Assembly (NCBI GenBank): GCA_016783605.1
Contig: JADHWG010000004.1
Coordinates: 1-60,061, forward strand
Source: Candidatus Omnitrophota bacterium
Lineage (GTDB): Bacteria > Omnitrophota > Gorgyraeia > Tantalellales > Tantalellaceae
Reading direction: 5' to 3'
Length of the DNA stretch: 60,061 nt
In this document: piece after piece, positions 29,587 to 37,196 of the stretch
Numbering within the stretch: position 1 is the stretch's first letter
How the letters are laid out: every line of letters begins with the position of its first letter
Made by a program: the position numbers and the translations under genes
Notes under the pieces: generated by a model
Told to the model about the DNA's origin: nothing
Databases searched by the model: none
Seen by the model: only the letters and a program-made list of their open reading frames with translations

Positions 29587-30042
29587 ATGGAAGAAAAAAT
29601 AATAATACCTGATGGAAATTTTGAAGTAGTTCGCGAACAAGGAGAATATTTTAAGGCAGGAATTCAGAGTATGGTTTCTTTAAATAAAAAACTTATTGAA
29701 ACAAATAATCAATTAAATGAGCTGGGAAGACAAATTAAGGATTCAGCTATATTATTGCAAAAATCAAGTGAAAAAACTGCTGAAACAAATAACAAATACA
29801 CAAAATCATTAGTTAAGCTTACATTTGCGTTAGTATTTGTCGGATTAGTTCAAGGTCTTATAATGTATTGGAATTCAAGCATAATGGGAAAACAAACAAT
29901 AGCTATGGAAAAGCAAGTTTCAGCTATCAATAACCAATCTCAATCAATACAAGCCCAAACATATATTATGGAAAAACAGGCTAAGATAATGGCTGCGCAA
30001 TACAACAAAAGTCTTCCGTTAGGAAGTGCTGAACAAATGTAA
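29587..30042 (+). CDS. Cassette 1: coiled-coil protein with one TM segment
   Basis: Asn/Gln/Lys-rich coiled coil flanking LTFALVFVGLVQGLIMYW. Confidence 0.75.
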   Translation: MEEKIIIPDGNFEVVREQGEYFKAGIQSMVSLNKKLIETNNQLNELGRQIKDSAILLQKSSEKTAETNNKYTKSLVKLTFALVFVGLVQGLIMYWNSSIMGKQTIAMEKQVSAINNQSQSIQAQTYIMEKQAKIMAAQYNKSLPLGSAEQM

Positions 30043-30049
30043 AAAAAAT

Positions 30050-30123
30050 ATATAACAATTCAATCAACCGGACTTTTTCCGCGGCTTCGCCGCTCCAAAA
30101 GCCGGTTATTTCAAGCGTTATAG
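30050..30123 (+). other. attC site 1
   Basis: TATAACAATTCAATCAACCGGACTTTTTCCGCGGCTTCGCCGCTCCAAAAGCCGGTTATTTCAAGCGTTATAG. Confidence 0.92.
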
Positions 30124-30137
30124 GAAAATAATTAAAA

Positions 30138-30791
30138 ATGGAAAAATTAAATAAAGAAATCGTTGTGCAAACCTGGTTTTTTCGTGGACTTGAGGATATA
30201 TTTTTTGCTTTTCAAATTGAATCGCCTTTTCGCTACGAACCATTTTTTCATACGATGGGTTTTGAAATGATATGCAAATCATATTTATTGGCTAAAGAAT
30301 CAGCTAAATATGAAAACATGGAAAGGGATCAGGCAATCCAAAAAATTAATACATTAGCAATACAATGGGGTCATAACATAAAGAAAATGGTTGATGAGAT
30401 AAAAAACGACATAAATAATCCTGTTTTTTCTGCCGCATTAAGTGCGAGCTACGATTCTTTTACGGGGGACCAATTCATCAAAGTAATGGAAGCTGCTTAT
30501 TTAGAATGTCGCTACCCTGTGCCTAAACACATTCATGAGGAATTCCCAATAGATGGACAAACAGATCTTCATTGGGAGCCTCTTGCTTCATCTGGTCTCG
30601 AGAAATTTTGTTTTGCATTCATGAAGAAAATCATAATTTATTTAAAGAAAAGATTTAATATACCCATACCCAAAAAAGAATTTGATAAAATCATAACAGA
30701 CGAGGCAGGGGTAAGATTCTGTAATTTATTTTTAAAAGATATTCCAAATGATTTTTTAGAAAATGAACCTATAACAAGTCATTTCACCTGA
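30138..30791 (+). CDS. Cassette 2: hypothetical protein
   Basis: 217 aa ORF directly after attC1; stop codon lies inside attC2. Confidence 0.75.
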   Translation: MEKLNKEIVVQTWFFRGLEDIFFAFQIESPFRYEPFFHTMGFEMICKSYLLAKESAKYENMERDQAIQKINTLAIQWGHNIKKMVDEIKNDINNPVFSAALSASYDSFTGDQFIKVMEAAYLECRYPVPKHIHEEFPIDGQTDLHWEPLASSGLEKFCFAFMKKIIIYLKKRFNIPIPKKEFDKIITDEAGVRFCNLFLKDIPNDFLENEPITSHFT

Positions 30792-30842
30792 CCTTTTCTG
30801 CGGCTTCGCCGCTCCAAAGGCAGGTGAATTCCGATGTTATGG
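30769..30842 (+). other. attC site 2
   Basis: CTATAACAAGTCATTTCACCTGACCTTTTCTGCGGCTTCGCCGCTCCAAAGGCAGGTGAATTCCGATGTTATGG. Confidence 0.9.
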
Positions 30843-30849
30843 TAAAAAT

Positions 30850-31479
30850 ATGACTTACGAAGAAAAAATATTTCTTGTTTGCGGTTCTGGGGTAACGGTA
30901 TCATTCGCATATGAAAGACTACTCTCAACTATCGACGCTGCGAGGATGCAAATGAAACGAATATGGGATCAAATATCCTTGTTACCAAAACAGCCCGAAT
31001 TATCTCCTACTGATCCAGAATTTCAAAATAAAGCAAAGGAATATAAAATAACAGTTCAAGGAAACTATCGTCCAATTTTCAACGATATACATTTTTATTT
31101 TATTACTTGGGGCGGAATTAGATCAATGATGGGCGTTATTGCAAATCAACCAGAATTCAAAGAAGCAAATATAATTTTCAATTCACACCGTAAAACCATC
31201 GAACATTATATAAATGCGAGAAACACCTTCGAACACTTTGACGAGAGGCTTCCAGGATGTAAAAACCACGAACGGGTTAAAGAAGTTCAGGCACAAGGAG
31301 CTAGCCCGAGAAAAATTTTGAAAGGTATTTCAAAGAAAGGGTATTATCTACATTCCGATAAAAAATGGGACATAAAACCTTCCAGTTTAAAATTATTAGA
31401 AGAAATAACTCAGGAATTTATAGGCGCTGTTAATAGCAAGATAGATCTATTGTTGAAAGAAAAAAATATAAAACCATAA
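30850..31479 (+). CDS. Cassette 3: hypothetical HEPN-like helical protein
   Basis: IEHYINARNTFEHFDERLPG resembles RNxxEHxDER segments in HEPN-like families; family call is tentative. Confidence 0.7.
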   Translation: MTYEEKIFLVCGSGVTVSFAYERLLSTIDAARMQMKRIWDQISLLPKQPELSPTDPEFQNKAKEYKITVQGNYRPIFNDIHFYFITWGGIRSMMGVIANQPEFKEANIIFNSHRKTIEHYINARNTFEHFDERLPGCKNHERVKEVQAQGASPRKILKGISKKGYYLHSDKKWDIKPSSLKLLEEITQEFIGAVNSKIDLLLKEKNIKP

Positions 31480-31541
31480 CAATGCGCTTCAGCGAATTTG
31501 TACCGCTGCGCGGTCCAAATCGCTGAGCTTAGACGTTATGA
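31474..31541 (+). other. attC site 3
   Basis: CCATAACAATGCGCTTCAGCGAATTTGTACCGCTGCGCGGTCCAAATCGCTGAGCTTAGACGTTATGA. Confidence 0.9.
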
Positions 31542-31551
31542 GAAAAAAATA

Positions 31552-32376
31552 ATGAAGAAAAAACTAATAAATCAGATACGAAGCCTTCTTGATGAAGGAG
31601 AAAAATTTACGTTTAGCAATTTTTGCTATCCTCATAATCAACCTGACAGATGGGGCGGCGAGGATAAACCTGAATGGCTTGCATGGAAAACTAGAAGCTA
31701 TAACTTTATTTCTCAAATTGCAGCTCCTAATTCTTCCGCTCAGACATTAGCAGAAACCGCTATAGGAATTAGTACAAGTGGGAATTATCCAAAAGAATTT
31801 GAACGCCTAAAAGAAACCATGATTAAGGCTTTAAAATTAGCTGAGCAAAGCATAAGAAAAGACTCCTTTGGAGAGCTTAAAAAACAATCAATAAAAACCA
31901 CTTCCACTAAGTTTTCAAATAAAATTTTTGTTGTCCATGGTCATGATCATACATTAAAGGCGGAAGTCGAAAGCTTCCTAAATGATATTGGGCTGGAACC
32001 AATTATACTGCATAAAAAACCTGATGAAGGCCAAACTATCATTGAAAAATTTGAGAAGCATAGTGACGTTGGGTATGCATTTGTTTTACTTACACCAGAT
32101 GAAATAGCCTACACTATCGATCAAGACAGTATTTCTGATCAAAAACGTAAAAAAGAGAAAAGAACTCGTCCAAATGTAATCTTTGAATTTGGATATTTTG
32201 CAGGAAGATTAGGACGAAATCGTGTGTGTTGTGTATACAAAGAAAGCGTAGCTGTTCCAAGTGATTTAAAAGGATTTCTGTATAAAGAAATTAAAATATC
32301 ATTTAAGGAAAAAGCATATGAAATAATGCAAGAACTTAGCGCAGCAGGATATAAAATAAAATTTAAAAACTCATAA
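31552..32376 (+). CDS. Cassette 4: TIR-like nucleotide-binding domain protein
   Basis: C-terminal KIFVVHGHDHTLKAEVESFLNDIGLEPIILHKKPDEGQTIIEKFEKHSDVGYAFVLLTPDE...RTRPNVIFEFGYFAGRLGRNRVCCVYKESV; start moved to ATG 31552 after attC3. Confidence 0.85.
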   Translation: MKKKLINQIRSLLDEGEKFTFSNFCYPHNQPDRWGGEDKPEWLAWKTRSYNFISQIAAPNSSAQTLAETAIGISTSGNYPKEFERLKETMIKALKLAEQSIRKDSFGELKKQSIKTTSTKFSNKIFVVHGHDHTLKAEVESFLNDIGLEPIILHKKPDEGQTIIEKFEKHSDVGYAFVLLTPDEIAYTIDQDSISDQKRKKEKRTRPNVIFEFGYFAGRLGRNRVCCVYKESVAVPSDLKGFLYKEIKISFKEKAYEIMQELSAAGYKIKFKNS

Positions 32377-32444
32377 CAACTCAATCGAGCGGATTTTTCC
32401 GCCGCTAAAACGACTCCAAAAACCGCTCATTTCAAGCGTTATGA
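32371..32444 (+). other. attC site 4
   Basis: TCATAACAACTCAATCGAGCGGATTTTTCCGCCGCTAAAACGACTCCAAAAACCGCTCATTTCAAGCGTTATGA. Confidence 0.9.
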
Positions 32445-32459
32445 GAAAAAAATAATAAA

Positions 32460-33086
32460 ATGAAAAATATGTGTCCACCGTGTATGGATAGAACAATATT
32501 AAATTTATTGACATTGCTAATCACAGGAGCAGGTATATTTGCTATATTGATTAAGTATGATGTTCCTCAGTTAAGCTACGCTTTCTTTGACGAAAATCCC
32601 TATGCGATAAAGCGAGACGTTATCAGTAAAATTTTAACTAGCACTTTTATCGGGTTAGCTTCCCTTGGTTTATTTCTACAGGCATATGGCATGATTATTG
32701 GGAACAAACTAAATGAAAGAGTTTATGACTATTCTTTTTATACAAAATTTTTTCTAGTTGGAATCGTTGGAATGTTCGTTTTTGTTGTTACTCTAGGTGC
32801 TATAGGTAGATGTATAGCTAAAAAAACATGGTGGCCTAAAATTATTCAAAGCCAATCCGAAGCTTTCAAAATGGCGGGAGATATCATAAGAAATAAAGGA
32901 TTCTATAACAAGGAATTGGATAAAATTGAAAAATTTTCTGATGAACAAAAAGAAGAATTGCCAATCCAGCGCTATCAACAATGTGATAAATATTTAACCC
33001 AAATAGAAGATTTATTGGAAATACGAAATATCCCGAAAATTAGAGAAGAAAGATATAGGAAATTAGAAAAATATTTTAAAGAATAA
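32460..33086 (+). CDS. Cassette 5: multi-pass membrane protein, unknown
   Basis: Hydrophobic segments LLTLLITGAGIFAILI, ILTSTFIGLASLGLFLQAYGMII, FFLVGIVGMFVFVVTLGAIG. Confidence 0.72.
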   Translation: MKNMCPPCMDRTILNLLTLLITGAGIFAILIKYDVPQLSYAFFDENPYAIKRDVISKILTSTFIGLASLGLFLQAYGMIIGNKLNERVYDYSFYTKFFLVGIVGMFVFVVTLGAIGRCIAKKTWWPKIIQSQSEAFKMAGDIIRNKGFYNKELDKIEKFSDEQKEELPIQRYQQCDKYLTQIEDLLEIRNIPKIREERYRKLEKYFKE

Positions 33087-33090
33087 AAAC

Positions 33091-33162
33091 TCATAACAAA
33101 GCAATCCAGCTGACCAATTCCGCACTTCGCGCGGTCTTGGCAGCTGATTTTTTCGTTATATG
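33091..33162 (+). other. attC site 5
   Basis: TCATAACAAAGCAATCCAGCTGACCAATTCCGCACTTCGCGCGGTCTTGGCAGCTGATTTTTTCGTTATATGA. Confidence 0.9.
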
Positions 33163-33873
33163 AAAAAATATAAAAAATGGTATTACAACCATGCACCATT
33201 CTTTTTTAGAATATATATATTGTCGATGTTTTTTTTACTACACTCAACAAATATGTATGCACAGAATTTACAATCAATAGAGTTTGCGGAACATGAAAAT
33301 AATTACATCGCGACAACCCTTAAGCTAATGACTGAGTTAGGATTTGTGGTGCGGGATACATTTAAAAACAACATGAATCTAGATGACTTTTATTCAAATG
33401 GGAATAAGTACAATGGGGCAAGGCTTTTTCGTATTAAGTGGATAGATACTACAGATAGTGGTTATGCAGAGGTACAAGCAAAAAGGGCTTATAAAATTAA
33501 GAATTATTCATCTCAAGCCTACGATGACTATACAATCTTAATGCTTCAAAAATATAAAGCCCAATACAGAGAAGATCCAATTATTCACGAGTGTGTTCAT
33601 TTCCTTCAGCATGCTACTCATAAGGATGAAAGTAATTATATTGATTTTACCGGCAAAAATTATCGTGAATATGTTATGCAACGCACAGAATTAGAAGCTC
33701 ATTTGGTGCAGATTCTTTATATTGTTAAAAATAATCACGAAAGATTAAAAAAGCATCTGTCAAGAGAACAACAGCTAAAGCTTGAAAAGATAATTTCTGA
33801 ATATAAAAAATCTCGAAATATTCTTGCTGGGGTTGAGGCCATAATAATGTGCAAGCAAGGAGGCTTGATCTAA
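33160..33873 (+). CDS. Cassette 6: putative secreted zincin-like protein
   Basis: Signal-peptide-like N-terminus; IIHECVHFLQHA (HExxH) followed by TELEAHLVQ; ATG lies in attC5 core. Confidence 0.65.
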   Translation: MKKYKKWYYNHAPFFFRIYILSMFFLLHSTNMYAQNLQSIEFAEHENNYIATTLKLMTELGFVVRDTFKNNMNLDDFYSNGNKYNGARLFRIKWIDTTDSGYAEVQAKRAYKIKNYSSQAYDDYTILMLQKYKAQYREDPIIHECVHFLQHATHKDESNYIDFTGKNYREYVMQRTELEAHLVQILYIVKNNHERLKKHLSREQQLKLEKIISEYKKSRNILAGVEAIIMCKQGGLI

Positions 33874-33990
33874 AGTTAATACTTAGCGGTTTTATGACAT
33901 GTAAGGCTACCTTGATTTCGGTACTTAAACCTTTGATTTTTACTTCTTTCGAAATATTTGGGAACTTTAGACAATATGATAATATGAAAA

Positions 33991-34057
33991 CACATAACAA
34001 TTCAATCAACCGGGCTTTTTTCGCTCGCCTCTGGCGGGCTCCAAAAGCCGGTTATAA
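33991..34057 (+). other. attC site 6 (3' half degenerate)
   Basis: CACATAACAATTCAATCAACCGGGCTTTTTTCGCTCGCCTCTGGCGGGCTCCAAAAGCCGGTTATAAACG; lacks TTTCAAGCGTTAT 3' end of attC1. Confidence 0.75.
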
Positions 34058-34072
34058 ACGATTTGGAAAACA

Positions 34073-35086
34073 ATGAAATCAAACAGTGAAATGATAATCT
34101 ATCAGTCTCCTACCGGCAATATAAAAATAGACGTCCATTTGGAAAATGAAACCGTCTGGCTAACCCAAAAACTGATGGCAGAGCTTTTTCAGACCGCTGT
34201 ACCCAATATAAACATGCATCTTAAAAGCATTTATGAAGAAGAGGAATTAACAGAAGAGGCAACTATTAAGGATTTCTTAATAGTTCAAAAAGAAGGTAAC
34301 CGAGAAGTAAACCGTAAACAGAAATTCTATAATCTGGATGTTATTATATCTGTGGGATATAGAATAAAATCACAAACTGCAACACAATTCCGTATCTGGG
34401 CAACCAAGAGGCTAAAGGAATACATTGTTAAAGGTTTTGTCCTCAATGACGAAAGGTTTAAAACCGGCAATTCCATGAATTATTTCAATGAGTTGCAGGC
34501 GCGTCTACGAGAAATACGCCTTTCTGAAAGGTTTTTTTATCAAAAAATAAAAGACATTTATGCAACCAGCATAGATTATGATCCCAAAGATGAAGAAACG
34601 ATCGAATTCTTTAAGATAATACAAAACAAACTACTCTGGGCAATCAGTAGCCAAACAGCCGCGGAACTTATTTACAGGAGAATAGACGCTTCTTTGCCTT
34701 TATTAGGTATGCAGTCTTATGACAAGGATAACGTTGGAAAAATCAGGAAAAGTGATGTCAGCATTGCCAAAAACTATTTAAATGAAGAAGAAATAAAGCT
34801 TCTTGGTTTATTGGTTGAACAGTACCTTGCTTTTGCGGAAACAATGGCACAGCAACATACACCAATGTACATGAAAGACTGGATGAGCAAACTGGATAAT
34901 ATTTTACAGATGAATGGCAGGGAACTACTTACCCATGCCGGAAAAATAAGTCATCAAATGGCTATTGAAAAATCAAATCAGGAATTAGAAAAATATAACG
35001 AAGAACAAAAAAAAATAACCCATGAACAAAGTTTAAAAGAAATTGAAGAGGATATAAAGAGATTAAAAAAAGATAAAGATACATAA
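34073..35086 (+). CDS. Cassette 7: RhuM family (virulence RhuM-like) protein
   Basis: IYQSPTGNIKIDVHLENETVWLTQKLMAELFQTAVPNINMHLKSIYEEEEL...YNLDVIISVGYRIKSQTATQFRIWATKRLKEYIVKGFVLNDERFK. Confidence 0.9.
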   Translation: MKSNSEMIIYQSPTGNIKIDVHLENETVWLTQKLMAELFQTAVPNINMHLKSIYEEEELTEEATIKDFLIVQKEGNREVNRKQKFYNLDVIISVGYRIKSQTATQFRIWATKRLKEYIVKGFVLNDERFKTGNSMNYFNELQARLREIRLSERFFYQKIKDIYATSIDYDPKDEETIEFFKIIQNKLLWAISSQTAAELIYRRIDASLPLLGMQSYDKDNVGKIRKSDVSIAKNYLNEEEIKLLGLLVEQYLAFAETMAQQHTPMYMKDWMSKLDNILQMNGRELLTHAGKISHQMAIEKSNQELEKYNEEQKKITHEQSLKEIEEDIKRLKKDKDT

Positions 35087-35170
35087 CAAATCGCTGTACC
35101 TGACCGCCAAATTGCTACGCGATTTGGTTTCCTCACTTCGTTCGGCGGCAGGTGAGCTTTTGCGTTAGGA
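35082..35170 (+). other. attC site 7
   Basis: CATAACAAATCGCTGTACCTGACCGCCAAATTGCTACGCGATTTGGTTTCCTCACTTCGTTCGGCGGCAGGTGAGCTTTTGCGTTAGGA. Confidence 0.92.
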
Positions 35171-35179
35171 GAAGAAAAA

Positions 35180-35413
35180 ATGAATAATAATTCGGGATAC
35201 TATAGCGATGATGGGGAAAAATTAAATCCAAATCTTATCTCTAAACCATCATTATGTACAATGTGTAAAAAAGATGATAATCCAGAAGAAGAAATATTGT
35301 GTAATCTAAATAGGTTGGACCAAACAGATTCTGAAGAATTTAAATGTTATTCATATGAACAAAAATATAATCCGAATTCAGACGAAGAGTCAAAATATCA
35401 TGCATCACTGTAG
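35180..35413 (+). CDS. Cassette 8: small Cys-containing hypothetical protein
   Basis: LCTMCKKDDNPEEEILCNLNRLDQTDSEEFKCYSYE, CxxC...C...C pattern. Confidence 0.7.
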   Translation: MNNNSGYYSDDGEKLNPNLISKPSLCTMCKKDDNPEEEILCNLNRLDQTDSEEFKCYSYEQKYNPNSDEESKYHASL

Positions 35414-35434
35414 GGGCCGGGCCTGCCCGGCCCT
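35412..35434. repeat. Palindrome element GTAGGGGCCGGGC-CT-GCCCGGCCC
   Basis: Direct reading; TAG supplies stop of cassette 8. Confidence 0.85.
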
Positions 35435-35501
35435 CCAATTAATAATAACAAGGCGTGGTATAAACAATAAATTATCGAAGAATAATAAATCATAAATTAA
35501 A

Positions 35502-35525
35502 GGACAAGGCATGCCTTGTCCCTAC
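35502..35525. repeat. Palindrome element GGACAAGGCATGCCTTGTCC-CTAC
   Basis: Direct reading. Confidence 0.85.
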
Positions 35526-35558
35526 AGGATATTTGTGATAAAACGAAAATAAACAAAA

Positions 35559-35580
35559 TTATAACAATTCAATCAACCGG
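35559..35580 (+). other. Truncated attC (5' half only) abutting intI
   Basis: TTATAACAATTCAATCAACCGG identical to 5' half of attC1/attC6, then directly ggtattttgggggATG of intI. Confidence 0.8.
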
Positions 35581-35591
35581 TATTTTGGGGG

Positions 35592-37065
35592 ATGAAGAGT
35601 ATGCGGGAAGAGATTTTACCGGAATTTCAGAGGTTTTTAATTGCGAAGGGGCTTGGCAGTTCCAGGACTGCGCCTTATCACGCGTATTGGGTGGGCAGGT
35701 TTCTATCGTTTTCCAACGATCACCGGGACTTGTCTTTTGAGGCAAGGATGAGTGAGTTTTTTAGTTATCTGAGGGGTCGGGGAGTTTTTCTCCGAACCCT
35801 CATCCCGAGCAAAGCGAAGGATCTCTGGTTAATTTTTCAAAAGGGTCTAATAGAGATCCTTCAGCCCTTTGGGCTTCAGGATGAGGAGTCGGGAAACTCC
35901 CCGACCCCTCAGTTATCTTCATCATCATAACACTGCGGATTGGCAAATGGAGCAAGCATGGGAGGCGGTTAAAATTTATTTCGAACATTTTCAGGCAATT
36001 GATACGAAGCAAGTATCTGATGTGTCTTATTTTGGGCATAATTTTGCCGAGTCGGACATTATTGACAGGGCGCGTCAGGCACTACGTCTTAAGCATTATT
36101 CATATGCTACAGAGCGGGCATATCTTGATTGGGTCAGGCGGTTTTTTGTTTATGTTCAGAATGAAAAAAAGAAGGATGACGCGAAGTGGCCCGTAGGTTC
36201 TGATGACGTAAAAGAATATCTGAGTTATCTAACGACGAAGCAAAAGGTTTCTTCATCAACTCAGAATCAGGCTTTCAACGCGCTTTTATTTCTGTTTAGA
36301 GATGTGCTTGGGATTGAGCTAAGCGGGTTAAGCAAGGTTGTACGGGCTAAAAGGGGGCCTAAATTGCCCGTGGTGCTGACGGTAGAAGAAGTTCGCGGTT
36401 TGTTTCAATTTGTAAAAGAAAGAAATCTGCTTATTATTCAGTTGTTGTATGGTGCGGGTATGCGTTTAATGGAAGTGGTGCGTTTACGGGTAAAAGATAT
36501 TGATTTTGATTCGGGGTTAATATTTGTACGAAGTGGTAAGGGGGATAAAGACCGTTCGACTATCTTGCCGCGGGTTACAAAAGAACAATTATGCGGCCAT
36601 TTAGAAAAGATAGAGATTTTACATAAAAAGGATATTGATCAAGGACATGGCGAAGTGTATTTACCGAATGGGCTTGGGCGTAAATATCCTAATTCTGCAA
36701 AAGAGTGGGGATGGCAGTATGTGTTCCCCGCGTCAAACCTTTCAGTCGATCCGCGCAGTGGGAAAGTGCGGCGTCATCATATCAGTCCCAGTACGATACA
36801 AAAAACGGTTAAAGAGGCGGTTAAAAAAGCGGGGATCGTTAAGCCCGCGACCGTTCATACTTTAAGGCACAGTTTTGCCACGCATCTTTTAATGAATGGG
36901 GTTAACATAAGGGCTATTCAGGAACTTCTGGGGCATAAGAATGTTGAAACAACAATGATTTATACGCATGTCTTAAGAGAAATGGCGAACATGCCCAAGA
37001 GTCCGTTAGATAATCTTTATGGGGAAGATCTAACGCGGGAGAAGGTTACCGGATTATTGAAATAG
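35592..37065 (+). pseudogene. intI: Integron integrase IntI (with N-terminal extension), interrupted by MITE; core integrase ORF intact from ATG 35947
   Basis: Core sequence aligns by eye with class 1 IntI incl. IntI-specific LPNGLGRKYPNSAKEWGWQYVFPASNLSVDPRSGKVRRHHIS and HTLRHSFATHLL...LLGHKNVETTMIYTHVL; frame shift explained by insertion. Confidence 0.93.
35771..35910. mobile_element. 140-bp MITE-like inverted-repeat element inside intI, 8-bp TSD AGTTATCT
   Basis: GAGGGGTCGGGGAGTTT...AAACTCCCCGACCCCTC arms; AGTTATCT at 35763-35770 and 35911-35918. Confidence 0.9.
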
Positions 37066-37196
37066 TGCAACGGTTCTATTTCTTGACCTATTGGGCAGAA
37101 GACAATCGGAGAAGGCTGAAAAAATAGAATCCTTTTTTTGATTGGATGGAGAAATTAAATTAGTACGCAAATTCAATTCATGGAAGGAAAATTTAG

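Noticed and set aside
35516-35740. ORF overlapping the intI start in another frame
   Set aside because: Out of frame with the IntI-like sequence and spans the half attC; no family motifs.
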